Position numbers and translations under genes: made by a program
In this document: one piece after another, positions 44,791-55,442 of the stretch
Layout: every line of letters begins with the position of its first letter
Position numbering within the stretch: the stretch's first letter is position 1
Notes under the pieces: generated by a model
The model's database searches: none
Told to the model about the DNA's origin: nothing
What the model saw: only the letters and a program-made list of their open reading frames with translations
Source of the DNA: Phymatolithon calcareum
Lineage: Eukaryota > Rhodophyta > Florideophyceae > Hapalidiales
DNA: 64,000 nt
Reading direction: 5' to 3'
NCBI GenBank assembly: GCA_977006965.1
Contig: OZ345369.1
Coordinates: 2,480,001 to 2,544,000 of the forward strand

Positions 44791-44889
44791 TATGTTTCAT
44801 ATATGCTGCGCCTATGGACACCAAAAAAGGTATCATAGCATCATCAGTTTAGTGGATTTCTATTGGTGCATCTACGACAAACTGACGCC

Positions 44890-45102
44890 GAAGAGGGGAA
44901 ACAAATCCCGCACTGGAGGCGCAACCGGTGCCCAAATATGGGTATGAATACAGCTCGAATTCGCATGTCAGGTATGATATTAATACCGTATGTGACATGC
45001 TGCTACACGAGCTAAGAGATATATTGTCATATGCCTCGCCTGCTGTACACCGAAATGTTCCATTTCGCGTGTACGTAATGGTGTGTGCATTTAGAAAATG
45101 GG
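44890..45102 (+). pseudogene. Short coding remnant, unknown
   Basis: One frame is open for about 70 codons, reading through VPKYGYEYSSNSHVRYDINT and VHRNVPFRVYVMVCAFRKWA to a TGA. Composition is convincing for a real protein, but no family is recognised and nothing in frame follows. Confidence 0.25.
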
Positions 45103-47086
45103 CGTGATAGATCTGGAAGTAGAACGATTTAAGGTATTCGCTCCATCCTAGATGGGAGAGCATATTTGATATGGCTGGGTGGATGCTTTGATAACAGTAC
45201 TACATATTCGAATCCTCAATAAACGATGTGACGAAAAAAGGAGAGTAGACATAGCGCGAGAGACAGTGGGCTGATAAATTCTCAGAATTGCTGAAGAGCA
45301 ATAGCGAGTACTGGGTAGATAGGGGAAGGAAAATATAGATTTCACTATATGAAGTATCGTTCTGGAAGAGTTGGAAACGTGACGAAAGCACAATATGGAA
45401 AACTGCTAGGAAGCAGTTTGGAACATGCAGCGCTACCATATGGCACTAGACATAAAATATTGGAGTGTTGGGACACCATGCAGTTTCGTGGGCAGGAAAA
45501 ACATGGGAATTCAGGAATCGGGAAAATATTTATCTCGTAGACCATAGGATAGAGAGAATGGGGAGACGAATAGAGAGATGCACCCGGCGGAAAGTGTGTG
45601 CCATTCTCATCAGTCTTGAACGGAGAGCAGCCAAATAACGAGGAAAGCATTGAACCACGTTGATAGATCGATCCAAGTACTTGAACGATAGATGGAGGCC
45701 TGGAGAGGCGAGGTGGATCATAAAAAACAGATTAGGAAGCACTGGACATACGGCAATGACGTTAGCACTCGGATCGAAACAAGACATCAATGCGCGGGGA
45801 TATAGAAGAGTGGAAACAATGCCATGTGCTGTACACAGTCTTCATGGGCAAGCTCTGGGAGAGAATACTGCCAAGAACGCAAAATTTCGAAATGCCGTCT
45901 CGAGACGGCAATGTGCGTCGCTCTGATATGCATGCGTGTGGTCCTTTTCATGGTATCATGCACAGAAGTCGAATCCTTCCTAGGCTGCCCGTCTTGAAAG
46001 TGTGAACTCTCCTGGTGTTTCAGGGCCAGTATCGACGTAAAGTATAAACACAAAGGTTAGCACAGTACGCATATGGGCGTAGTATCGCATTTGGAATAGA
46101 CTTACATTCAGCAGAACCATTGCATGGCCTGAAAACGGACAGAGAAGGCGTGACCGGTTTCATGATATGAGATCGCTCGATTGGAGTCGTGGGTAGTGGG
46201 CAAGCTATTCTCAGGTCGCACAATAGACGGTAGACTTAAATTCTTCCTCTTTGCCGTGCTCCGTGTAGAGGATGGCGGTGACGAAAGCATGTTTGGTGGA
46301 CAACCGTAAAGTAGGACGGAGATACATACGAAGTCCAAGTAAGTTAGTGAATATTTCAATAATGGATTCTGGGAGGTACACAACGGATCGTGAAAAGGGA
46401 ATAAATGAGTAATCTCGAGATTGCGACCGGTAGGACGCTGAAGGGAGTAGTTCAAAGACTCGAACGGCAGGTCCGTCATGGTGCATACGATGGAGTGATC
46501 ATCCGGCCGGATGATCATCGATGATAGCTGCAGAACGTGGCGTGTGGAGAGATCGGATCCGACGTACCGTAGAAGATGGTGTGTTCTGTGGACCAAACTG
46601 GCGAGAGGAATGGCATGAAGTGGACTTGATCGAAGTTGTGGGTTGGATTCATTGATAAACAGTACTGCATGCCCACATATGTGGAGCCTGGCAATATGGA
46701 AAGGCTTCGGCGGCGGAGCGTAAAGTAATTACGGGGACAGAGAGGAGATTTGAGAGACTATTTGAAACTGGGTTGTAAAGAAATTAAGGAGCCGGATTGT
46801 AATTAGATCAGCACATAATCAGTATTTTGTCGAAAATGAGGGAGATTGAAGCATGCATTGATGCAGCGTGGAACTGAACAGGGGCGTAATGTCTGCGGCC
46901 CGCACGTTGTAGACTTGAATCTATTTTTCGTATAAATTTATTGAATTTTTCGTTTCATAGTAGGAGCCGCACTGGAACAGAACGCTGGGAAGCGCAAAAA
47001 TATGCCAACGCAGGTGTTTTTCTGACCGTTCGTGTTGGCAAGAAGAGAGGAAGTGCAGACGACCGACAAGTCTGCAAGCCTACGTT
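45103..47086. other. Eroded sequence, no gene recognised
   Basis: Frames of up to about 160 codons on both strands, none with a motif. The last 180 bases before 47087 should hold the promoter of the unknown gene there; TATAAATTTA at about 46931-46940 is the best candidate. Confidence 0.4.
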
Positions 47087-48883
47087 ATGAGCAATGAGGG
47101 ACAAGAAGCGATGGAGCCCCATGCAGTTACGGGGAACAATGCGACCAGCTGCAATGCGGAGAATGCGGAGGGCTGTGGTGATAGAAGTACTGTTCAGACT
47201 GTTGTTGTTCTGCAAAAAATGAACAAGGATCTCGTGAAAGAGCTACAGGCTCTCAGGAAGGAGACAGTGAACATGAATAAGGAAATGTCCAGGAAACTGG
47301 ACATGTTGACGCAAGGATCTGGCGGTGTAGAGGAGAGCAATGGCTGCGGAAGATCCGCTGCCCGCTCTAATGGCAGTCGGAAGGAAAGTGACGGCAACGC
47401 GGGCAAGGGATCGTGGAAGAAGCCAGAGTACCTTGCGGAGGTAATGTCCAAGCGGCGCTGCGTCGACGCACTGTTGCAGTGGTCGGTTTTAACCACTGTC
47501 ATGACGTTCAACCAGTCGTACACTATGCTACGGGCGTGGTTATCTGAAGGCGTCCGGTCGAGGCTCTCCACCTCCCTTTGTCGACACGCGAACACGTCTG
47601 GTTTCTCAGCTATACTTTACTCTGCGACTCGAAATATCGTAAAGACGGCATTACAGCGAGAGGTCGGCCATGTCTGGCTCTTCATTTTACGCAGTGCTAT
47701 TGTTTCGATTGTCATGGACGCTAAGAGGAATGAGTTTACGTCGGACAAATTGCCGGCCTGGCTCAAGTCGTGCGGTAAACGATCACAAATGACGATCCTT
47801 GCTGGTGATGTAGTTGGAATTGCTGATGTAAGGAGCGTAACTACGACCGTGAGCCGGGATGGAATTAGTGCACCGCCGTCCAAGCGCGCGAAGCCCACAA
47901 AGAGATTGGACCTGTGGACTGACCCTTTGGGGAAGAAACGCAAGGTTGCATTCCAAGAAATTCGATGTGGGCTTCTGGAACAGATGACGAAAGGACGTAC
48001 AAACGCCAGGAAGTACTTGTTTCGAGAGCTTTTGTTTCTTGTGGAAAAGTTACAGAGTTACGAATCGGTGACGAAGGCGCAGGAGGACGGATTTTCCATC
48101 GATCTACATGATGCCGTTAGTGAGGACGAGGAGTCACCCGGGGATGCGAGTGATCCTGATGCGATATGGAGCATTCCACTCTCGCTCGTTCTAGAAGCCG
48201 ATTGCGATCCGAACGAAGAGCAGGTAGCGGAACGAGCTTCGAAGCGACTGGAAAGTAACATGAGGCAGTACAATGAGCTTCAAGAGCGGTTCCCAAGTCT
48301 CCGGGTGACTCTGAAGTACAAGCGGCGGGTGAATGGGAGACCACAGCGGAGCAATGTAGTATCGGATTTGGGGAATGGGGACGAATCGGTGGTTTACTGG
48401 GATACTGAAGAAGAGAAGAGCCTGCACAAGATAGCCCTCGGTGTGCTCGTGGAGATGTACAGCGCGAAGGCTTATGGTGTCGTGCTTGAGTCGTGCGGTG
48501 TTTCCCTACGAGCGGTGCATGTTATTGCGATTGCGTTACGCGGTCTACTTCAGCAAAGCATAGGGGAGATTCCATCCACTATGGAAACGCTCGCCCTCGG
48601 GCGTGTGACGGAAAAGCATGTGGATACAACGTCACATTCCGTAACTGCTATGCTAAGTCCGAAGGATGCGTGTGACGACAAGAAGACAGTTGCGATTATT
48701 GACATCCGTAAGGAGAAGCTGGAGATGACATGGAGGGCGTTCGAAATGGAAAGGGATGCTCAGGATGAGGCTTTATCCTCGGTAGATCAGACCAATCTGA
48801 TGGGGGGTGATGTGGACGATGTATATGAAGACGATGATGACTGGTTTAAAAACGCGGGCAAGAACGGGAGCTTAGAGGATTAG
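47087..48883 (+). CDS. Unknown 598-residue protein, intact ORF
   Basis: Starts at ATG 47087 (MSNEGQEAMEP) and runs unbroken to TAG 48881-48883, which is remarkable in a region of decayed genes. Residues about 40-72 (LQKMNKDLVKELQALRKETV and on) suggest a coiled coil. A central part about 105-250 is mixed and partly hydrophobic (HVWLFILRSAIVSIVM). A basic patch PPSKRAKPTKR near 264-275 could be a nuclear signal. The C-terminus is acidic (DDVYEDDDDW). I recognise no domain. It converges on the gene at 49189-50397 with 305 bp between stops. It could be an accessory gene of a young transposon, a lineage-specific host gene or a captured gene. Confidence 0.65.
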   Translation: MSNEGQEAMEPHAVTGNNATSCNAENAEGCGDRSTVQTVVVLQKMNKDLVKELQALRKETVNMNKEMSRKLDMLTQGSGGVEESNGCGRSAARSNGSRKESDGNAGKGSWKKPEYLAEVMSKRRCVDALLQWSVLTTVMTFNQSYTMLRAWLSEGVRSRLSTSLCRHANTSGFSAILYSATRNIVKTALQREVGHVWLFILRSAIVSIVMDAKRNEFTSDKLPAWLKSCGKRSQMTILAGDVVGIADVRSVTTTVSRDGISAPPSKRAKPTKRLDLWTDPLGKKRKVAFQEIRCGLLEQMTKGRTNARKYLFRELLFLVEKLQSYESVTKAQEDGFSIDLHDAVSEDEESPGDASDPDAIWSIPLSLVLEADCDPNEEQVAERASKRLESNMRQYNELQERFPSLRVTLKYKRRVNGRPQRSNVVSDLGNGDESVVYWDTEEEKSLHKIALGVLVEMYSAKAYGVVLESCGVSLRAVHVIAIALRGLLQQSIGEIPSTMETLALGRVTEKHVDTTSHSVTAMLSPKDACDDKKTVAIIDIRKEKLEMTWRAFEMERDAQDEALSSVDQTNLMGGDVDDVYEDDDDWFKNAGKNGSLED

Positions 48884-48994
48884 CGTGGGTAATTTAGAGG
48901 AATTTGATTTGTGTTCCTGTTCAGAGCAGAGGTAAAGCAGTACTGGTTAATTTTAAAGTGGTAAACTCCTATTGATATCTTCATGCAGTGGACT

Positions 48995-49125
48995 GTCCGA
49001 GGAAGATACAAGGTGTGCGAAAGTTGGGTTATATACGCACTTCTGAAACCAGAGGGCATCGTCCAGGAAGATACAATGCCTAGGTGGATTGCATTATACG
49101 CACACGTGAGATACCGGGGGGAATC
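48995..49125 (+). repeat. Two diverged tandem copies of about 65 bp
   Basis: GTCC(G)AGGAAGATACAA...ATACGCAC occurs at 48995 and again at 49061. The pair lies between the stop codons of the two convergent unknown genes. Confidence 0.45.
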
Positions 49126-49188
49126 GTGCACGTTTGGCCGGAAGTGCTAGGTCACGTTAACACTGCGTAGGGTGGACATCGATTTATT

Positions 49189-50397
49189 TCAGTTCGGTGG
49201 GGAGACTACGAGTTGCGTAAGTTTTTGATTGCTTATAGGAGTGGAAAATACTTTCTGGACGGTAGAAGAGAGTAGACTCGTTCGTATAACAACGGCAGGC
49301 ACAATGCAGTACAAATAACCGGGGAGATGTTCAGCAGTATGTTGGGATATTGCGGCGGCTTCGGTACATCTGATCCAGTGCAGAGCAAATTGTCTGCTCT
49401 CATCGGGTGGCTGGTTTAAGTCGGATACTTGGGCACGCGCAGGAAGAAAGCTATTAGACGTGTTACAGGTTATAGAATACCGGAGAATAGAATCAGGTGT
49501 CTCAATAGCATGCGTAAAGCCCGTTTCCCATGCATTTTCTGTCCAATTTGCACATTCCTGCAATAGTACATGGGCTGACCTGTTTAAGCGATGAAGAGGC
49601 ATGCTACATCCCAGAAGAATACGTCGCTGTCGCTGTTCCGCGGTGCAATTAGTTACCAAATCCACGCGGAGGATTTGAATCGCTCGTATCTTCTTCGCTG
49701 TATTGTTCTTTTCTCTGTAAAAACCAGCCTCTCGGGAGTGCACATTGATCTCTAGTGCATCGCAAAAGTCTGCATAACTCTCGAAAATAATTCGCAAGTT
49801 AGAAACGCGACGGAAGTCAGGAAAGTTAGTATAGAACTGTGATGGGTGCACAGAGCAGCGAAGATTCGGACGACCCATGAACTTCGCAGCCATCAGTTGG
49901 AACTCGATAAGAGTACAGTCCGAATTACGGGATCGCAGAACCAACTGACGAACGGACTCAGCTTCCGAAGCGTTTGGGCGTCTTCGAATGAGCTCTGAGC
50001 TTTCTGCTTTCAACATCCTCACCGCATTGATGTTCGCGAACATCAGCGACCGTCTGAGAATGCGGGTCTCGAATTGGGTTTTATCCAGAGCCTGTGAAGC
50101 GGTGTGCATGTCTAAGAGAGCGCAAGTAGAATTCACCCGTTGCGTGAGAGCGTACACATGGTTTGTGAGAGCATTATGGGCATGCTGCATTCGTGCGAGT
50201 TCGGTTTCTTGCACAGATCGAGTTTGCGGGTATGGGAGGATTGGAGCAACGTTCAGAAATGAAACTGATCCCGGAATTGCGCTCGTACATGACGCAACCG
50301 GACGCTCCAGTGCTTGATGATGACTCTCCGTTGGACGACCGTCAGGCACAGAGCGTGCGATGAAATCAGGACTGAGAGTAGTGCGGTCCATGTTCAT
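49189..50397 (-). CDS. Unknown 402-residue protein, intact ORF
   Basis: Minus strand, first ATG at 50397 (MNMDRTTLSPDFIARS); the frame is open for another 25 codons back to a TTG at 50472, so an upstream exon is possible. A stretch near 60-90 (ARMQHAHNALTNHVYALTQR) looks helical. There are clusters of basic residues (RRRPNASEAESVRQLVLRSR), and a moderately hydrophobic stretch near the C-terminus (YLYCIVPAVVIRTSLL). No family recognised. Together with the plus-strand ORF at 47087 it forms the only pair of long undamaged unknown genes in the repeat desert. Confidence 0.55.
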   Translation of the reverse strand: MNMDRTTLSPDFIARSVPDGRPTESHHQALERPVASCTSAIPGSVSFLNVAPILPYPQTRSVQETELARMQHAHNALTNHVYALTQRVNSTCALLDMHTASQALDKTQFETRILRRSLMFANINAVRMLKAESSELIRRRPNASEAESVRQLVLRSRNSDCTLIEFQLMAAKFMGRPNLRCSVHPSQFYTNFPDFRRVSNLRIIFESYADFCDALEINVHSREAGFYREKNNTAKKIRAIQILRVDLVTNCTAEQRQRRILLGCSMPLHRLNRSAHVLLQECANWTENAWETGFTHAIETPDSILRYSITCNTSNSFLPARAQVSDLNQPPDESRQFALHWIRCTEAAAISQHTAEHLPGYLYCIVPAVVIRTSLLSSTVQKVFSTPISNQKLTQLVVSPPN

Positions 50398-51213
50398 GAT
50401 GTCGTCAAGCAACAACCGGATGCAGCGGGACGATTCACGTGGTACTGGGCTTGTAGTTTCCACGTCTTGCAATCCGAGAGCTCATAATCAGGGCAATGCT
50501 CAAGAGTGAATTTCGAACACTCTCGGTAACTTATGGAGAGTTATATCTGGATAATGGTCTCTAATACTGTTCTATTTCAAATATTTTATATGGTTCTTTT
50601 GCTATATTGCCTGCAATGTACAAAATTATGTCCAAGCTGTTACTCTGAAGTGTTAAAAACGACAACATCCGGTGAGAAACCGTGAACATCAGTAAGTGTA
50701 ATTAATCTCTCACCTGTATCATTTTTTTAATTGTCTTTCCGAGCTGTAATCTATAGCTTCTTCTCTCCCTCTATCAGAATTAAACTGAAGTCTTGGCACT
50801 GTTCTGAAATCAAAAGCAAACTCATGGGTGTCTATCCACTTATTGTCGAACCTAACGGAAAACCTTGTTTCTATCCTTCCTCTTTAAATCGCTCTATTCC
50901 GTCATAGGTGGCCTCCTCCATCTCAAAGGGTCACCCACAAATATGCTTCATAAGTATTGATCCATGCACAATACCAGATATTCTATTTCGGAAGAAATTG
51001 AAGGGTATTATTATCCCTGATCCACGTTGTTACTGACATGGTCACCCGATATGGCACAGGTTTCAAAGCCATCGTTTCACGATCACCGAAGCGCATATTC
51101 CCTTTTGCGCATTCCAGTTGCGGCGATGGGGAAAAAAGCAGTTCTTGAAGTTAGGTATTGCTATAACGGCACCAATATTTGAAGCCGACATTGCACCAAT
51201 CTCTTCAGTGTCC
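50398..51213. other. Spacer before the 51-kb transposon-like genes
   Basis: A/T-rich, with no gene. I searched by eye for terminal inverted repeats matching sequence left of 47087 or right of 55442 and found none. Confidence 0.4.
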
Positions 51214-53049
51214 ATGGATCGCATCACGCTCAAACGCACTCGACGTAGTCGGTACAGACTTCAGGAAATCCCTGAGGTCCCTACCGGTCAAAGATCCAAT
51301 CTGATGCCTGGGACTTCTAACTCTCATCCAAGGACAGGTAGTGTGTCTGCTGCTAGATCGCACCCCGTCATCCAAGAAAACACAGTTCCTCTCCGCGCTC
51401 CAGGCTCTGCGAGAATGACTCTAACCCCCCCGATTTCAAGTATCCTTTTTCACGATCTCGTGAATCCGCCGCTTGTTGCAGGCGACGCAGACGCTCTAAA
51501 CGCACTTGTTGCCATGGACGTTGCTGGGGAGCGAGAAGAGCTCAACGTTGAACCGGCAGTACAAAAAAGCTACTCTAACGGTTCGCATTCGGTAGAGGAA
51601 CAAGACGCCGATGATGCGTCCGGTAGCCCTGCACCTGGTTCTCCTACATTGTGTGGAGAGCTCGTCCCCACCCCTAGGTCCCGTGAGAGGGGTGGCACGA
51701 CCCTTCTAATTTCCAACTGGTGCGTTTTATGGGCAATTATCACCACAAGTGGACCTCGAAAGCTCACGAGAGATCAATTTCAATCCATACGCGTCTTTGC
51801 TGATGCAATCTTACGCGAAGGCGCTGAGTCGTGGAAAGACATTTCGGTGTCTTCGGGAGGAACGTTACGGGACCCAAAACGACAGAAATGTCTACCTCAC
51901 TTTACTACATTGCATCGGAACTTCAAACAGATAGCTCTGGATTTATTGGCTCCACGTACATTTGATTCGTACGTGCAGATGGATACTCGCAAGGCTGGTG
52001 TCCGCAGTCTACCAGGTTCTGACTCGCAAAGCGCACAAACGATCATTAGAGCTATCCTGCCCAGTGAATATGCCCGGGCGGACGTTGCTACAGCACCCGT
52101 ACACACGTTAAAGTCATCAACCAGCTTATCTGCCGAGCCCTGCAACCATCGGAATCCTTTTCACTGCGTGGACTCATGGCCGCTTGTCAAGGCAAGGGAC
52201 TGGTTCTACGGCCAACGCGCTGCTGTCAGTGTTGACGATCCTGCTCCAGACTCGTTCTCGTCAACCTTTGCAGAAGTCGGCGACGTTATCTCAGTCACAG
52301 TACTTGGAGCAGGCCCCATTTGTTCAAAACTTGAGTACTGCTTTCGAGACCCAGTCCCCACGAACAACGACACTCAGCTAGTGGGTACGATAGCGCATAT
52401 GTGGACTGTGCATCATCAAAAGCGCTCTTCTTCGCCGGAATTCTCTACGCGTTGTACTGATGCGCTAACGCCGCGGGATAGGGATTTGTGTGCTCTTTTC
52501 AACTTCGTCAAGTATGAATCCCCCTCTGACGCTATTAATGTCGACATACCGGAGCTCCCAGAAGACCCAAATGACGGGGACGGAAATGGCGAAAACGCAA
52601 ATGGTACATCGACTCGGCAGAAAAAAGCAGTATCGCTTGAAATGGCAGAAGCTATGAAAAAACGAAAATCGAAAATGAAGGAGAAGAGGGTACTAATGCA
52701 ACTGGCTTGGTCCGAGTGGGAGAAGCCCGTTATAAAACTCGGCGATTTCATCGTGCTCCTCCGTCCTACAATTCGGTCGGATACCTCTCATGCCGATTCA
52801 CCTCCGAATTTGCGCTCAAATCTAACATCGACGGATAGAGCAGCTCGCCTGTGTATCGTTCACAGATTCTGGGCAGAGAATGAGGAGCGCAGTAGACATA
52901 TCCTTTGGATACCAGGAAGTTCCGATCTGGACTGCGAAGCTATCGGCAATGACACCCGTTCGTCCAGTCTCTCTGCATTCTGCTCGCCCCCCCTCACCGC
53001 CGAAGCGACCAGCTCTACATGCACATCAAGTGCGTTACACTCCATATGA
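51214..53049 (+). CDS. Transposon-associated protein, N-terminal gene of a large element
   Basis: 611 residues from the ATG at 51214 (MDRITLKRTRRSRYRLQ); an in-frame TTG at 51118 is ignored. A basic, Ser/Pro/Ala-rich disordered first 190 residues precede a folded region (LTRDQFQSIRVFADAILR, LPHFTTLHRNFKQIALDLL). After it come a Lys/Arg-rich stretch (MKKRKSKMKEKRVLMQLAW, likely helical) and a shorter tail. The last 30 bases overlap the next reading frame, so the two may be one protein joined by a frameshift or splice. Its place directly ahead of the transposase-like frame and the shared layout suggest the N-terminal half of a large cut-and-paste transposase. The domain itself is not recognised. 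Confidence 0.55.
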   Translation: MDRITLKRTRRSRYRLQEIPEVPTGQRSNLMPGTSNSHPRTGSVSAARSHPVIQENTVPLRAPGSARMTLTPPISSILFHDLVNPPLVAGDADALNALVAMDVAGEREELNVEPAVQKSYSNGSHSVEEQDADDASGSPAPGSPTLCGELVPTPRSRERGGTTLLISNWCVLWAIITTSGPRKLTRDQFQSIRVFADAILREGAESWKDISVSSGGTLRDPKRQKCLPHFTTLHRNFKQIALDLLAPRTFDSYVQMDTRKAGVRSLPGSDSQSAQTIIRAILPSEYARADVATAPVHTLKSSTSLSAEPCNHRNPFHCVDSWPLVKARDWFYGQRAAVSVDDPAPDSFSSTFAEVGDVISVTVLGAGPICSKLEYCFRDPVPTNNDTQLVGTIAHMWTVHHQKRSSSPEFSTRCTDALTPRDRDLCALFNFVKYESPSDAINVDIPELPEDPNDGDGNGENANGTSTRQKKAVSLEMAEAMKKRKSKMKEKRVLMQLAWSEWEKPVIKLGDFIVLLRPTIRSDTSHADSPPNLRSNLTSTDRAARLCIVHRFWAENEERSRHILWIPGSSDLDCEAIGNDTRSSSLSAFCSPPLTAEATSSTCTSSALHSI

Positions 53050-55442
53050 AGCACGCAGGAGAACGAGGTCCTCAGCGCTACTCCCCCATCAGTAGCACAG
53101 GGTTCCTTCAAACTGGTGAAGCTTATTTTATCTACCGCTTCATGATATACTGGGATGGATTTCGGATTCAGGAGGGGAAGTCAGCGTCAGGGGAAGGGTT
53201 TTACATGCTGTGTCTCAACCTCCCCCTGCTTGCCCGCTCGACTCTCCATGCAGTTCGAGTATTGGGCCTTACTCCTCAAGGAGTGAAGAGCTCCGTCCTA
53301 TTCGAACGCATCAAAGCCGGCATTGTGATCGGGATGACTGAGGGGTTCCAAGACTTTGACTCCTCTGGACAACGTATTCGCATTTTCCTGGACCTCGTCG
53401 GGTTCCTTGGGGACACTCCAGCCATTAACGCCGGTCTAGACGTCCTGGGTCACAACGCCGCGTCGTGTTGCCACCTTTGCAGGTTTGTACGGCGCTCTGA
53501 TCAATTGGTTGGTAGTCGGTACACTAGTGGACTCGGAAACGGCTTCCTCTCAGCGTTCCAACGTCGATATTTCGAGCACACGGCTGTTCGTGACTGCAAT
53601 GCCAAAAACGAATCTTGCAGGCTACTCGGCATGTCTCCTCCGTTTCCACCACCAAGCCTTCCCCTACATAGCTTGCGTGCAGCGATGGTGGAAGCTAAAG
53701 GTAGAATTCCTAAGACAAACGAAGGCTCCCTGTTGCTCCCATGCTCACTGGACCCGTATCGCGCGTGCTTCATTGCCCCGGACCACTTACTCACCGGGCA
53801 TTTTCGAGACTGTCTCACTCTTGCGTACAAGTTGCTACCATCGCTGGATCATCGCATGACATGCGAGGAGTTCATGATTGGCTATCTTGCCGACTGCCAT
53901 CTACCGACGCAAAATAGACTTTTCGACAGAGATCGCAAGGTACTTTACAACATGTCCATGACGGAGCTGTACAGTCTAGCCCTTGTCGCGGAGCTAGCTC
54001 TCCGCCATGGCTCCGCTTCCGTCCAATCTAGATCAGGATTGTCAGGGAGATTATCGGGGAGATGTCAGGCTGCCGTTGACCTCGTCGGCTCTATTTCCGG
54101 CCTTATTGCACAGCTTTGGTACATGCTTCGACCAGGCCGAGAGAGCCGGGAAATGGTGAATTCCTTCTTCGCGGATCATGGCGGTGCTCGCATTCGACAA
54201 CTACAACTCCTGACACAACAGCACATTACCCGCATCTCCCAAATCTGCTCCATGTCCGATGCCGATGTGACTGCGCTCAACGACCCCAGGTGTCCCCGTT
54301 CTGTACGTTAGACGCTCGGTATGGAGCATTCCATTTCATTTAGGGCCATCAAAGTGATCGACTGCCCCAATGTGCACCGTTTACAAGAGCTGGTTTACGT
54401 CACATTACCTATGCTAGGTCATGTGGCACAAATTGGCGAGCTTTTGCTCGAAAAGGCCCATCAAGGCTTGAAAAGAGCAATCAAGCTCTCAAACAATAAG
54501 GATGTACAGCTTACTTGCATGGCATCTATCAATTTCACGGACTGGAAAGGTCGCCTTGCATTGCTAGAGCCTCAAGCATCGAACAGTGATGAGAGTGCAC
54601 TGCTGGGATGCTTGCGGCTCCTAGCCGGACGTGACGCTATATCGAGCATCGGTGGACGCATCCTTCCCGATCACGTCGTGCAGATAAAGAGAGCATTTGG
54701 GCCGGACCGTTGTATTGCGAAGGAGCTCGTCAACCAAGGCCAATCAGTGTTATCTCCACGTTCTATGCCTGTAAAAATTTTACGCTGGACTCTACGTGGT
54801 GAAGTGGAAGAGATCAACTACTCCACTGTCCACTCCTCCCGTTCTCGTCATTCAATATGCGCTCTGCTCGCCGACACGTACCCATTCAACTTACCCCATA
54901 CCTCACTCCATATAGGGAACGGGATTGTTTCCTCGTATTCCGATGGACTTGACGGCCCAGACTTTAGTTGCGGGCATGTTATCGAGAAAATTGCTTGCCG
55001 CCCACAGGACTTTGAGTTCCACGTACCTTTCGTCATACAAGCTAACTTTATGCCTCTCCTTTCTGACTTTGAAGACAGTGGTCCATCGTTTTGGTTCGTG
55101 TGTCAGGTTTAACGTGTCCAACGGGAATGGATAGAAGAATTCTACGCGATTGTTCTTCCCTGTGTCCCCAGGGCTCGCTGGCTTAGTGCTTCTGATGCTG
55201 CTACGCATCAGCGCGGATTGGACCTGGCTGATAACATGTACACAGTCTCACACGATAGAGCTTTTTCTTTTGCTCAGTTACACCCTACTATGCACAGAGT
55301 TGGTGTTATCCGCGAAAAGGCGCCGATATCTTGTGCTCGAAATGCCAATGGTCTTCTCAACGATGCTGATTTTTCTTCACATCTTCGAGGTCGATTCTAT
55401 ATCATTGCAAGGGAACAGGGTTATCCACCTCGTAGAGGGTAG
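53019..55442 (+). pseudogene. Plavaka/CACTA-like transposase half with two in-frame stops
   Basis: A single frame (ATG 53019) runs 2424 bp, broken only by TAG at 54309-54311 and TAA at 55110-55112, and ends at TAG 55440-55442. Motifs: YWDGFRIQEGKSASGEGFYM near 50-70, VRVLGLTPQGV, and then RIFLDLVGFLGDTPAINAGL and GHNAASCCHLCRF, the GDTPA...GHN..CxxC pattern known from Plavaka and other CACTA-related transposases. After the first stop come LLLEKAHQGLKRAI and, after the second, DLADNMYTVSHDRAF. Few lesions suggest recent death, unless the stops are removed by splicing. Terminal repeats were not found. Confidence 0.6.

Noticed and set aside
47087-55442. A single large element uniting the unknown gene pair and the 51-kb genes
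   Set aside because: No matching terminal repeats were found by eye, so the link is only proximity.
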